19,299 nt of DNA from VRUE01 sp963748075 (GCA_963748075.1 CAVVHQ010000040.1:1-19299); one strand, 5' to 3'. Counted from the first letter of the stretch, positions 1 through 8,715 are shown. Numbers and translations: made by a program. The notes: a model not told the origin generated them from the sequence alone.

Positions 1-1603
<1,603 letters not shown>

Positions 1604-1658
1604 CAGTGGCTATCTCCTTGGTCGCGGCCGCTGCAAACCGGCGCATTTCGTCGTCCTC

Positions 1659-1712
1659 GCCCGATCGTCTCGCTCACGCACCCAAACGGTGCGCTCGCTT
1701 CGCCGATCGGGC
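1659..1712. repeat. Two-tier intergenic inverted repeat between atpH and atpA
   Basis: The 157-bp gap between atpH and atpA contains a perfect 9-bp outer inverted repeat (GCCCGATCG at 1659-1667, CGATCGGGC at 1704-1712). It encloses a perfect 6-bp inner stem (CGCACC 1677-1682, GGTGCG 1688-1693) with a 5-nt loop. No T-tract follows on the minus strand, so an intrinsic terminator is unlikely. A role in mRNA processing, or in setting the level of atpA relative to upstream genes, is inference. Confidence 0.6.
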
Positions 1713-1760
1713 TGCGTCCTAGAACTGCTTGGTTTTCACGGCCGTTCGTCAATTCGGTTC

Positions 1761-2294
1761 TTACGCCGCCCGGGCGACGCTCTTTCGCAGTTTCTCCAAG
1801 CGATTGCGGATGCTCGCGTCGAGCACCATGTTGCCGACCTGAAGCACTATGCCACCGAGGATCTCCTCTTCGACCCTGCTCGCCAGCTCGACCTTGCGAT
1901 CGGTCTGGCGCTCGATCTCCTCGCCGATCCTGCTCACCACGGCGGGGTCCAGCTCGACCGCGCTGGTCACGGTCACGTCGATCAGCCGCCGCTCGCGCTT
2001 CCACAGCCGCTCGAACTCGCGGCGGATCCGGAAGACTTCCGTCATCCGCTGCTTCTCGATCAGCAGCTCGAGGAAGTTGAGCAGCTCCGGGTCGGCATCG
2101 ACGACCGCCCGCTTCAGCCCGTCGGCCTTCTCGGCCGAGGAGAAGTGTGGGCTGAACAGGAAGACCTGCAGGCCGCGCTCCGCTTCGACCGCGTCGGCGA
2201 AACGCACCAGGTCCTCGCCGATCTCGTCGAGGCGTCCCTTTTCCTTCGCCACGTCGAAGAGGGCTTCGGCGTATACGCGAGCGGGGTCAGACAT
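1761..2294 (-). CDS. atpH: F1 ATP synthase subunit delta
   Basis: Delta subunit (OSCP homologue), which joins the top of the F1 head to the b-subunit peripheral stalk. The protein is about 177 residues, normal for the family. The N-terminus (MSDPARVYAEALFDVAKEKGRLDEI) matches the conserved AxxYAxALFxVA opening, and the C-terminal part (EEEILGGIVLQVGNMVLDASIRNRLEKL) carries the conserved GGxxxxxGxxxxDxSxxxxLxxL signature. ATG at 2294 is preceded immediately in frame by TTG at 2297; GGAG sits 7 nt before the TTG and 10 nt before the ATG, so either may be used. The gene stands between atpF (126-bp gap with a hairpin) and atpA, the standard position. Confidence 0.96.
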   Translation of the reverse strand: MSDPARVYAEALFDVAKEKGRLDEIGEDLVRFADAVEAERGLQVFLFSPHFSSAEKADGLKRAVVDADPELLNFLELLIEKQRMTEVFRIRREFERLWKRERRLIDVTVTSAVELDPAVVSRIGEEIERQTDRKVELASRVEEEILGGIVLQVGNMVLDASIRNRLEKLRKSVARAA

Positions 2295-2385
2295 CAAGCG
2301 CCATCTCCTCTGCTCCCATGAACGCCCGAAGAATCAGATATGGACGGGCATTCATTTCAGGGAGCCGCGTCAGCGGCGACCGGTG

Positions 2386-2405
2386 AGCCGGGCGATAGCC
2401 CGGCT
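2386..2405. repeat. Perfect 8-bp hairpin between atpF and atpH
   Basis: AGCCGGGC (2386-2393) and GCCCGGCT (2398-2405) flank a GATA loop, in the gap between the atpF stop and the atpH start. On the transcribed minus strand there is no U-tract after the stem. It is more likely an mRNA-stability or processing hairpin than a terminator; that role is inferred. Confidence 0.6.
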
Positions 2406-2420
2406 GCGGGGATGGCTTGG

Positions 2421-2993
2421 TCACGACTGACTCCCCGAGAGGCTCGTAAAGTCGACCTCGCTGAGCGCCTCCTCGACCAGGCGGCGCTGATCCTCGGCGC
2501 TGAGCGCCTTGCGGGTCACCTTCTCGGTCGCCAGCACGGTCAGGTCGGCGACCTCACGGCGGATCTGCTCCAGCGAGCGCCGCGTCTCCGCTTCTATGTC
2601 GCGCTTCGCAGCGGCGACCAGCTCCTCGCGCCTCTCCTTGCCGGCGCTGGTCGCCTCCGCTTCGGCGGTCTCCGCCGCCTTGCGGGCGCGGGCCATGATG
2701 TCGTCGGCTTGCTCGCGGGCCTCGGAGAGCCGCTCGCGGTACTCCTCGAGCAGCTCGTCGGATTCGCGGCGCTGCCGTTCGGCCGTCTCGATCGACTCGC
2801 CGATCGCCTTGGCGCGCTTGTCGAGCGCCTCCTGGATCCTCGGAAAGGCGACCTTGCCCAGCACCCACATCGTGAACAGGAAGAGCGCCAGGGTCCAGAT
2901 CATCAGGCCGAGGCCCGGCGAGACCAGGAAGCTGCCGCCCTCTTCCTCGGCGGCGATCGGGATCGACGCGGCTATGTGGACGATGGCCTGCAC
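2421..2993 (-). CDS. atpF: F0 ATP synthase subunit b
   Basis: Subunit b forms the peripheral stalk, anchored in the membrane by one helix and reaching up to delta and alpha. The 190-residue product has a short N-terminal segment, a single transmembrane helix at about residues 27-46 (PGLGLMIWTLALFLFTMWVL), then a long charged region of about 140 residues rich in A, E, R and K that should form the coiled-coil dimer. The start is GTG at 2993, 9 bp after the atpE stop; no Shine-Dalgarno sequence is evident in that gap, so reinitiation from atpE translation is plausible. It is a b-type subunit by position and topology, and there is no second b or b' gene here. Confidence 0.95.
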   Translation of the reverse strand: MQAIVHIAASIPIAAEEEGGSFLVSPGLGLMIWTLALFLFTMWVLGKVAFPRIQEALDKRAKAIGESIETAERQRRESDELLEEYRERLSEAREQADDIMARARKAAETAEAEATSAGKERREELVAAAKRDIEAETRRSLEQIRREVADLTVLATEKVTRKALSAEDQRRLVEEALSEVDFTSLSGSQS

Positions 2994-3002
2994 GCGGTCG
3001 GC

Positions 3003-3269
3003 CTAGAGGAAGAAGGCGATCAGGCCGAAGATGAAGGTGTAGAAGGCGACCGCCTCGGTCAGCGCGAAGCCGAGCCAGCGGATGCCCTGAAGCTCGTCTT
3101 TCATCTCGGGCTGGCGGGCGACCGACTCGATCTCCTTGCCGAAGATGAAGCCGATGCCGATGCCGGCGCCGATCGAGCCGAGGCCGGCACCGACGCCGAG
3201 CGCAATCGCCTTGCCGGCCGATTCGATCCCTTCGTCGGAGATCGCAGCGGCTACGGGGGACAGATCCAT
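3003..3269 (-). CDS. atpE: F0 ATP synthase subunit c (rotor ring)
   Basis: Subunit c is the proton-carrying hairpin protein of the rotor ring in the membrane. The 88 residues give two helices: a glycine-rich first helix with GAGLGSIGAGIGIGFIFG (about 27-44), a polar RQPE loop (52-55), and a second helix ending TEAVAFYTFIFGLIAFFL. The ion-carrying carboxylate is E72. The residue after it is alanine and the first helix lacks the glutamine usual in Na+-binding rings, which favours proton coupling (inference). ATG at 3269 has a good Shine-Dalgarno (AAAAGGAG, complement of 3280-3287) 10 nt upstream. The gene lies 18 bp after atpB. Confidence 0.97.
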   Translation of the reverse strand: MDLSPVAAAISDEGIESAGKAIALGVGAGLGSIGAGIGIGFIFGKEIESVARQPEMKDELQGIRWLGFALTEAVAFYTFIFGLIAFFL

Positions 3270-3287
3270 TGAAACAGCGCTCCTTTT

Positions 3288-4196
3288 CTAGTGACTTGCG
3301 GCGGTCGCGCCGCCGATGTAGATCGCGGTGAGGGTCGAGAAGATAAACGCCTGAAGCGTCGCGATCAGCCCCACCTCGAGGACGAAGAAGAAAAAGGCGA
3401 GCGGGAAGGTGAGCGCCCCGAGGGCGGCGATCCCGAGCAGCACCGCCAGTCCGCCGCCCATGAAGAGCAGCAGCAGGTGGCCGGCGAGGATGTTGGCGAA
3501 GAGACGCACCGAGAGCGAGATCAGCCGGGCGAAGTGGGAGATCGCCTCGATCGCGAAGATGAAGCCCTTGGCGATCGGGTTCATCTCCTCGAGACCGGGC
3601 GGCAGCCAGCTCGCCAGGTAGGGGAAGAACCCTTTGGCCCGGATCCCTTCGACGTGGTAGGAGACCCAGACGACGAGGGTGAGGGCGAGCGGGATCGAGA
3701 GGTTGGCGGTCGCCGCGTAGAGGGCGAAGGCCGGGATCTGGACGCCGAAGACATCCACCGTGTGCTCGGTGTTGACCGGCAGCGGCAGGAAGCCGATCAT
3801 GTTCGAGAACCAGATGAAGAAGAAGAGGGCGCCGAGGAAGGGGAACCAGCGCACCGCGGTGGCGTGGTCGAGATTGCCGCCGGTGATGTTGTTCTTGGTC
3901 AGGTCGTAGGCGACCTCGACCGTGGTCTGCACCCGGTTCGGTTTCTGCGCCATGCGGCGCGAGATCCAGGTCATCGTGCCGACCGTCAACGCGCTGGCCA
4001 GGACCAGGTAGAGGACGGCCTTGTTGACGCTGAGGTCGACGCCGCCGAGATGGATCGAGATCCACGGTTCGAGCTTGAACTCGTTCTGCGGCTGGAAGGA
4101 TTCGTCCTTGCCGGCGCTGCCGAACACCAGCAGCATCAAAATCGCGATTGCGAAGTACGTGCCGAGGCCGATCAGGACTTTGGTTTTCGTCCTCAT
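3288..4196 (-). CDS. atpB: F0 ATP synthase subunit a
   Basis: Subunit a is the membrane stator that forms the two proton half-channels against the c ring. The product is 302 residues. The hallmark segment ISLSVRLFANILAGH (about 226-240) contains the essential arginine, R231, equivalent to E. coli R210. The last helices (LEVGLIATLQAFIFSTLTAIYI) carry the conserved Q and Y. Several transmembrane helices are clear, including 8-26, 58-76, 117-138 and 163-181. The start is ATG at 4196, which overlaps the TGA stop of the upstream atpI-like gene as ATGA, so the two are translationally coupled. A longer in-frame extension upstream is low-complexity shadow sequence and was not used. Confidence 0.97.
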   Translation of the reverse strand: MRTKTKVLIGLGTYFAIAILMLLVFGSAGKDESFQPQNEFKLEPWISIHLGGVDLSVNKAVLYLVLASALTVGTMTWISRRMAQKPNRVQTTVEVAYDLTKNNITGGNLDHATAVRWFPFLGALFFFIWFSNMIGFLPLPVNTEHTVDVFGVQIPAFALYAATANLSIPLALTLVVWVSYHVEGIRAKGFFPYLASWLPPGLEEMNPIAKGFIFAIEAISHFARLISLSVRLFANILAGHLLLLFMGGGLAVLLGIAALGALTFPLAFFFFVLEVGLIATLQAFIFSTLTAIYIGGATAASH

Positions 4197-4567
4197 CGCG
4201 CCCCCTGCCCTTCCGGCTCGAACAGGTGCGCGATCCCCTGCGCGGCGAAGGAGATCGTGAAGAGGGCGAGCAGCAGGACGGCCGCGGAGAGGCCCGCCTG
4301 GCGCTCGGCGAGACCGCCGAGCAGCACCACCGTCACCATCAGCCAGACGCGGCCAAGCGTGGTCGCGGCGACGATTCCCATCGCCCGCTGCCGGTTGCCC
4401 TGGGCCAGCTCCGCGTTGGCGCGGCGGCTGGCGAGCACCTGGATGCCGCGCTGGGCGAGCCAGGCGGCGGCCGCGAGGGCGTAGCCGAGCAGCGGCAGCC
4501 CGCCGATCGCGAACACGGCCAGGGCGGCGGCGAGCGCCAGAAGGTCGACGTGCTTGGGAGGAGACAT
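4193..4567 (-). CDS. atpI: Small membrane protein in the AtpI position
   Basis: A 124-residue hydrophobic protein with about four membrane segments (roughly 8-22, 24-40, 72-86 and 92-114) separated by a basic loop (ASRRANAELAQGNRQR). It is the first gene of the ATP synthase operon, and its stop overlaps the atpB start by 4 nt. AtpI-type proteins sit in this place and are thought to help assemble the c ring or handle Mg2+. The sequence itself is weakly conserved, so the name rests on position, size and topology. ATG at 4567 has only a weak upstream GTGCGGAA, and no strong Shine-Dalgarno is seen. Confidence 0.75.
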   Translation of the reverse strand: MSPPKHVDLLALAAALAVFAIGGLPLLGYALAAAAWLAQRGIQVLASRRANAELAQGNRQRAMGIVAATTLGRVWLMVTVVLLGGLAERQAGLSAAVLLLALFTISFAAQGIAHLFEPEGQGAR

Positions 4568-4614
4568 AATTCCGCACTTTCGCCCCGCTTCGAGGCCGGG
4601 CGGGCGGATCGGGG

Positions 4615-4672
4615 ACTATACCCGAAAGGGCCGTCGATCCGCTTTGTAGAGCCAGGTCGTGAGGCTTGTCAC
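4615..4672 (-). promoter_or_regulatory. Candidate promoter region of the ATP synthase operon
   Basis: Two possible -10 elements are seen upstream of the atpI-like gene on the minus strand. TATAGT (complement of 4615-4620) fits the -10 consensus at five of six bases but lacks a clear -35. TACAAA (complement of 4643-4648) lies 18 nt downstream of GTGACA (complement of 4667-4672), a modest -35. Either would give a leader of roughly 40-70 nt. The region between this site and the wecA-like gene is filled by the palindromic element. The call is tentative. Confidence 0.35.
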
Positions 4673-4701
4673 AACCTCGCACAAAGTGGTGCCGAGTGTG
4701 C

Positions 4702-4820
4702 AGGGGTCCATTCCGGCAGGGGGCTCCACTTAACTTTTTCTGAAGACAGTTGTCTGCTATCCGCGGGAGTTGGCGCAGAAAAAGTACAAGACGTTCCGCC
4801 CCCTGCCGGAATGGACCCCT
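4702..4820. repeat. Structured palindromic element, copy A (119 bp)
   Basis: Perfect 23-bp outer arms (4702-4724 and 4798-4820, beginning AGGGGTCCATTCCGGCAGGG) enclose an inner perfect 10-bp stem, ACTTTTTCTG (4733-4742) with CAGAAAAAGT (4776-4785). The loop is 33 nt. Exactly 11 nt after the inner stem lies the decamer whose complement is CGGATAGCAG (4754-4763). The 73-nt core between the arms is closely related to the core of the copy at 13817-13931, in reverse orientation. The element fills the gap between the wecA-like gene and the ATP synthase operon. The T and A tracts lie inside the outer arms, so it is not laid out like an intrinsic terminator. Confidence 0.85.
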
Positions 4821-4839
4821 ACTTGTCGGGCAAGATCGC

Positions 4840-4880
4840 CGCAGAAAAAGTACAAGTCGCTCTACCCCTGCCGGGAGGGG
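4840..4880. repeat. Half copy of the palindromic element
   Basis: CGCAGAAAAAGTACAAG at 4840-4856 is identical to 4774-4790 in copy A, and CCCCTGCCGG at 4865-4874 repeats the start of the right arm of copy A. The left half is missing. The stop codon of the wecA-like gene (4862-4864) and its last few codons lie inside this fragment. The CCCCTGCCGG stretch could also pair with the left arm of copy A, giving an alternative fold. Confidence 0.75.
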
Positions 4881-6067
4881 CTCTCATCGGAGGGGAGGAC
4901 AGCTTCGAACTCGCCGGTCTCCTGGTCGACGACGCCGAACTCGCCGGTCTCCGGGTCGACCCGGCCGAAGCGGCGCAGCTTGAGGATCTCCAGCACGTAG
5001 ATCAGGTAGACGCTCGCCGCCAGCGCCAGCAGCCCGAAGGCCGCCATCACCGCCGTCCAGAGGGCGTCGAAATTGCCGTGGTCGTCGCTGTAGGGGACGA
5101 ATCGAAGGGCCAGGGCGAGGGCCGCCATCACCAGCGTCCAGCCGTAGAGGTAGGCGAGGGTGCGCCGCTGCGAGAAGCCGATGTTGGCCATCCGGTGGTG
5201 GAAGTGCCAGCGGTCGGCACGGTAGATCGGCCGTTTGTACTTGAGCCGCTTGGCGACGACGAAGCCGGTGTCGAGGATCGGCACGGTGAGGATGATCAGC
5301 GGCAGGAAGAGGGCGATCACGGCGTTGGTCTTCAGGGCGCCCTGCACAGCGACGACGCCGAGCAGGTAGCCGAGCAGGTTGGAGCCGGTGTCCCCCATGA
5401 AGGTGCTGGCGGGCGGGAAGCCGTGACGGAGGAAGCCGAGCGAGGCGCCGGCGGTGAGCGCGGCGAGCAAGCCGGCCGGGTTGCGGTCGAGCGAGAGGGC
5501 GATCGCAGCCAGGGCGATCCCCGAGATGACACAGACTCCGGCGGCGAGGCCGTCGACGCCGTCGATCAGGTTGATCACGTTGATCATCGCGACGATGCCG
5601 ATCACGGTGCCGACGTCGCCGAGGTCGATCGCGCCGCCGCCGGGTAATCCGATCAGCTCGACCGAGCCGGGGTTGAGCTGGCCAAGGAAGGGGACGGTGA
5701 AGCTGTCCACGGTGACGCCTGCGGAGACCGGCACGATCACCGCCACGATCTGACCGAGCAGCTTCGCCCCGGCCCCCAGCTCGTAGACGTCGTCGAACAG
5801 GCCGACGGCGGTGATCAGAGCCGCGCCGGCGAGGATCGCCCGCGTCTCGGCGTTCCAGGGCAGCCAGATCAGCGCCGCCGCGAGGACCGCTGCGAAGATC
5901 GCCAGGCCACCCAGCCGCGGCGTCGGCGCGGCATGCAGCGAGCGCTGGTCGTCGGGGAGGTCGATCGCGCCGATCCGTCGCGCCAGGCGGTCGGTGAGCG
6001 GCACCAGCAGCAGCGCCAGGACCCCCGCGAGGAGGAAGGCGAAGAGCGCTTCGACAGAGGCCGACAC
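4862..6067 (-). CDS. wecA: Undecaprenyl-phosphate GlcNAc-1-phosphate transferase-like (WecA/TagO type)
   Basis: A polytopic membrane phosphoglycosyltransferase that moves a sugar-1-phosphate from a UDP-sugar to undecaprenyl phosphate and so starts an envelope glycan. The 401 residues hold about ten hydrophobic helices and the family motifs: FDDVYELG (D92, D93), NVINLIDGVDGLAAG (163-177), FMGDTGSN (223-230), and the WecA-type histidine motif HFHHR (288-292) that separates it from MraY. The start is GTG at 6067, 9 bp after the asnB stop, with only a weak CTGGA upstream. The position just before atpI matches the wecA/rfe gene of mycobacteria. The cytoplasmic C-terminus has a doubled D-x-ETGEF motif (371-388) and ends within the half copy of the palindromic element. 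The sugar substrate is not certain. Confidence 0.9.
   Translation of the reverse strand: MSASVEALFAFLLAGVLALLLVPLTDRLARRIGAIDLPDDQRSLHAAPTPRLGGLAIFAAVLAAALIWLPWNAETRAILAGAALITAVGLFDDVYELGAGAKLLGQIVAVIVPVSAGVTVDSFTVPFLGQLNPGSVELIGLPGGGAIDLGDVGTVIGIVAMINVINLIDGVDGLAAGVCVISGIALAAIALSLDRNPAGLLAALTAGASLGFLRHGFPPASTFMGDTGSNLLGYLLGVVAVQGALKTNAVIALFLPLIILTVPILDTGFVVAKRLKYKRPIYRADRWHFHHRMANIGFSQRRTLAYLYGWTLVMAALALALRFVPYSDDHGNFDALWTAVMAAFGLLALAASVYLIYVLEILKLRRFGRVDPETGEFGVVDQETGEFEAVLPSDESPSRQG
4907..4960. repeat. 30-bp tandem repeat inside the wecA-like gene
   Basis: A 24-nt stretch (4907-4930) recurs at 4937-4960 with one mismatch (unit begins GAACTCGCCGGTCTCC), giving a 30-bp period. In the coding frame it yields two copies of an acidic D-x-ETGEF motif in the C-terminal cytoplasmic tail. 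It looks like an in-frame tandem duplication. Confidence 0.8.
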
Positions 6068-6076
6068 GAGTCCAGG

Positions 6077-7942
6077 CTAGTTCGCGTACCTGTCGAACCA
6101 CATCGTGAAGGCGATCAGCCCCCAGAGCTGGCGGCTGAGGTCCTCGCGGCCCGAGCAGTGGCGGTCGAGCAGCGCGACGACGACGGCCGGGTCGAGCCAG
6201 CCCTGCCGCGACAGCGTCTCCGCCGAGAGCACCTCGCGCGCGAATCCCTGCAGCGGGCCCCGCAGCCAGGCGGCCACGGGGATCGAGAACCCCTGCTTGG
6301 GCCCGCGCAGGACCTGCTTCGGCAGGAGCGGCGCCAGCGCCCGGCGCAGCAGCCGCTTCTTGACCAGGCCGCGCACCTTCTGGCGCCTCGCCAAACCGAG
6401 CGCGAAGCCGGCGACCTCGGCGTCGAGGAAGGGGACGCGCAGCTCCAGCGAGTGGGCCATGCTGGCGCGGTCGGTCTTGACCAGCAGGTCGTCGACCAGG
6501 TAGATGCCGAGGTCGACGTCCTGGAGGCGGGCGAGCGGCTCGGCGCCGGCGGTCTCCGCGTAGCGCTCGCGGTAGAGGTCGACCGGGTCCCAGTCCGGGT
6601 CGCGCTCGCCCAGCATCGCCGCCCGCTGGGGCGGCGCGAAGATCTCCTTCCAGGCGTGGTGGCGCTCCAGCGGCGGCAGCCGCGCGGCGCGCGCGAAGCG
6701 CTTCGCTTTGTAATCGAAGCTGACCTTCCCCCCGGAGCTGGGCAGCGCCTCGATCAGCGGCGCGGCGAGCGCCGCCAGCCAGCCGACGCGCGGCGCCAGC
6801 AGATCCGCGACGTAGGTGTAGTAGCCGCCGAACAGCTCGTCGCCGCCCTCGCCCGAGAGGGCGACCTTGACCTCCCCCGCCGCCAGCTCGGAGACCAGGT
6901 AGGTGGGCAGCGCCGAGGAGTCGCCGAAGGGCTCGTCGAAGGCCTCGACCAGCTTCGGCAGCAGCTCGACCGCGTCGGGGCGCAGGACGATCTCATGGTG
7001 GTCGGTGCCGTAACGGCCGGCGACCAGGCGCGCCCGCTCCAGCTCGTCGAAGCTCGACTCCTCGAAGCCGACCGAGAAGGTCTTCACCGGCTCGGCCTGC
7101 TCGGCCGCCGCCAGCGCCACGATGCCGGCCGAGTCGACCCCGCCCGAGAGCAGGACGCCGACCGGGACGTCGGCCACCAGGTGGGCGCGGACCGAGTCGC
7201 GCAGGGTCTCGCGCAGCTCGCCGGCGAGCTGCTCATCGGAGCCGCGCCTCACCCGGTCGGCTGCGACCGGCGCCGGCCGCGCGTAGCGGCTCTGCGCAAC
7301 CTCGCCGTCGCACCAGGAGAGCAGCGTCCCGGCGGGCAGCTTGCGCGCCTCGGCGAAGATCGTCAGCGGCGCCGGGATCGAGTTGAAGGCCAGATAGGCG
7401 GCGACCGCGCGGGGGTCGATCTGGCGTGAGAAGCCGGGCTGCAGCATCAGGGCCTTGAGCTCGGAGGCGAAGCTGAGCGTCCCGCCGGCGTCGCGGTAGT
7501 AGAGCGGCTTGATGCCGAAGCGGTCGCGGGCCAGGAGCAGGCGGCTGGAGCGCGCGTCCCAGAGCGCCAGGGCGAACATCCCCCGCAGCCGCTCGACGAA
7601 GCCGTCGCCGTGCTCCTCGTAGAGGTGGGCCAGCACCTCGGTGTCGGAGGCGGTGGCGAAACGATGCCCGCGGGATTCCAGCTCGCGGCGCAGCTCGCGG
7701 TAGTTGTAGATCTCGCCGTTCTGGACGACGGTGACGGCGCCGTCCTCGCTGGAGATTGGCTGGTCGCCGTGCTCGAGGTCGATGATCGAGAGGCGCCGCG
7801 CCGCCAGGGCGACGGGGCCGGCCCGGAAGATGCCGTCGCTGTCGGGGCCGCGATGCGCGAGGGGGGCGTTCATCCCCCGCACCGCCTCGAGGTCGGCGAC
7901 GGCGCCCGGCTCCCCCGTGGCCACTCCGCAGATGCCGCACAT
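6077..7942 (-). CDS. asnB: Asparagine synthase (glutamine-hydrolysing)
   Basis: AsnB-type amidotransferase. An N-terminal Ntn glutaminase domain (starts MCGICGV, with Cys2 as nucleophile; R-x-LSIIDLEHGDQP and NGEIYNYRELR present) feeds ammonia to a C-terminal ATP-pyrophosphatase domain with the P-loop LLSGGVDSAG (264-273). FGDSSALPTYLVSELA and LSGEGGDELFGGY mark the synthetase active site, and LELRVPFLD is also present. At 621 residues it is full length for the actinobacterial type. ATG at 7942 is fixed by the required N-terminal MCG; no Shine-Dalgarno is visible, so a leaderless or coupled start is possible. It sits between two glycan-building genes, where such paralogues often amidate sugars or sugar-linked acids rather than make free asparagine. 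That role is inference. Confidence 0.93.
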   Translation of the reverse strand: MCGICGVATGEPGAVADLEAVRGMNAPLAHRGPDSDGIFRAGPVALAARRLSIIDLEHGDQPISSEDGAVTVVQNGEIYNYRELRRELESRGHRFATASDTEVLAHLYEEHGDGFVERLRGMFALALWDARSSRLLLARDRFGIKPLYYRDAGGTLSFASELKALMLQPGFSRQIDPRAVAAYLAFNSIPAPLTIFAEARKLPAGTLLSWCDGEVAQSRYARPAPVAADRVRRGSDEQLAGELRETLRDSVRAHLVADVPVGVLLSGGVDSAGIVALAAAEQAEPVKTFSVGFEESSFDELERARLVAGRYGTDHHEIVLRPDAVELLPKLVEAFDEPFGDSSALPTYLVSELAAGEVKVALSGEGGDELFGGYYTYVADLLAPRVGWLAALAAPLIEALPSSGGKVSFDYKAKRFARAARLPPLERHHAWKEIFAPPQRAAMLGERDPDWDPVDLYRERYAETAGAEPLARLQDVDLGIYLVDDLLVKTDRASMAHSLELRVPFLDAEVAGFALGLARRQKVRGLVKKRLLRRALAPLLPKQVLRGPKQGFSIPVAAWLRGPLQGFAREVLSAETLSRQGWLDPAVVVALLDRHCSGREDLSRQLWGLIAFTMWFDRYAN

Positions 7943-7993
7943 GGCGCGCAGTCTGTCAGCCGCACCCGAGGTCGCACGCCAGGTCCCCCGGCT

Positions 7994-8038
7994 GGCGTTC
8001 GCACCTATTACCCCATACGGCAGATAGGTGCGAACGCC
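7994..8038. repeat. Perfect 15-bp hairpin between the sugar transferase gene and asnB
   Basis: GGCGTTCGCACCTAT (7994-8008) and ATAGGTGCGAACGCC (8024-8038) form a perfect 15-bp inverted repeat with a 15-nt loop. It begins 4 bp after the stop of the sugar transferase gene on the minus strand. There is no U-tract after the stem. It is unrelated in sequence to the other palindromes in the window. Confidence 0.8.
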
Positions 8039-8042
8039 CGGC

Positions 8043-8636
8043 TCAGCCCGGGGCGGCCGGGCCGCGACCGGCGACCTTGGCGACGGTCGCCGCCAGGACG
8101 CTGAAGTAGAGCCCCACCGAGCGGTCGGCGATGTACTCCATGTCGTGGGCGAGCTTGTCGGCCCACGACTCCTCCCTGGTCATCCGCGTCTGCGCGAAGC
8201 CGGTCACCCCGGGGCGGACGACGAGCCGCTGCCAGTACTGGGGGATCCCCTCGCACAGCTCGGTGAAGAAGGCGGGGCGGATCGGGCGCGGACCGACCAC
8301 CGCCATCTCCCCCCTCAGCACGTTCCACAGCTGCGGCACCTCGTCGAGGTGGGTGGCGCGCAGCAGCCGGCCGAGCCGGGTCACCTCCTCCTCGGTGCGC
8401 CGCGACAGCTCCTCGCCCAGGTACGGCCCCAGCCGCTCCTCCGCGTCGGGCTTCAGGGTGCGGAACTTGTACATGCGGAAAAGCGCCCCGGCGCGGCCGA
8501 CCCGGGCGCCGCGATAGAGGACCGGCCGCCCGGAGCTGATCGCGATCGCGACGGCGGTCAGCGCCAGCAGCGGCCCCAGCAGCAACAGGATCGCGGACGA
8601 GATGAGGACGTCGAGGAGCCTGAGGACGGGGTCCAC
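8043..8636 (-). CDS. Bacterial sugar transferase (undecaprenyl-phosphate phosphoglycosyltransferase)
   Basis: Monotopic phosphoglycosyltransferase of the WcaJ/PglC type (Pfam Bac_transf), which loads a first sugar phosphate on the lipid carrier. The 197 residues begin with one hydrophobic segment (about 7-33), then YRGARVGRAGALFRMYKFRT (41-60) and the signature LRATHLDEVPQLWNVLRGEMAVVGPRP (92-118). The catalytic Asp-Glu pair is D98-E99, followed by RPGVTGFAQ. The start used is GTG at 8636, which places the membrane segment at the usual distance. The frame stays open about 42 codons further upstream, into the 3' end of the glycosyltransferase gene, without an ATG, GTG or TTG. It lies 79 bp after that gene, and a 15-bp hairpin follows its stop. 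Confidence 0.92.
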   Translation of the reverse strand: MDPVLRLLDVLISSAILLLLGPLLALTAVAIAISSGRPVLYRGARVGRAGALFRMYKFRTLKPDAEERLGPYLGEELSRRTEEEVTRLGRLLRATHLDEVPQLWNVLRGEMAVVGPRPIRPAFFTELCEGIPQYWQRLVVRPGVTGFAQTRMTREESWADKLAHDMEYIADRSVGLYFSVLAATVAKVAGRGPAAPG

Positions 8637-8715
8637 CGGGCGCGAGTCGCCGTCGTCGGCGAGCGCGATGAAGTGCTCCAGCTCGGCCTGGACGTCCTCG
8701 GGGAGGGCGAGGGAG

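Noticed and set aside
3288..4682. 464-residue version of atpB reaching to 4682
   Set aside because: The extra N-terminus is arginine- and proline-rich antisense-like sequence overlapping the atpI-like gene. The conserved start is ATG 4196 with an ATGA overlap.
4728..4790. Possible integron attC site in element A (ACTTAAC fits the RYYYAAC consensus)
   Set aside because: The opposite end reads GTACAAG, not GTTRRRY, and no integrase or cassette array is present.
4702..4820. Palindromic elements as bidirectional intrinsic terminators
   Set aside because: The T5 and A5 tracts lie inside the outer arms (T on the left, A on the right), the reverse of a terminator, where A precedes and T follows the stem.
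4568..4861. A protein-coding gene in the gap before the atp operon
   Set aside because: Short frames there (for example 4750-4983) are translations of the palindromic element and the antisense of wecA, without a ribosome binding site.
7994..8038. Riboswitch or T-box leader for asnB
   Set aside because: Only a single simple hairpin is present, with no T-box sequence, specifier loop or terminator/antiterminator pair.
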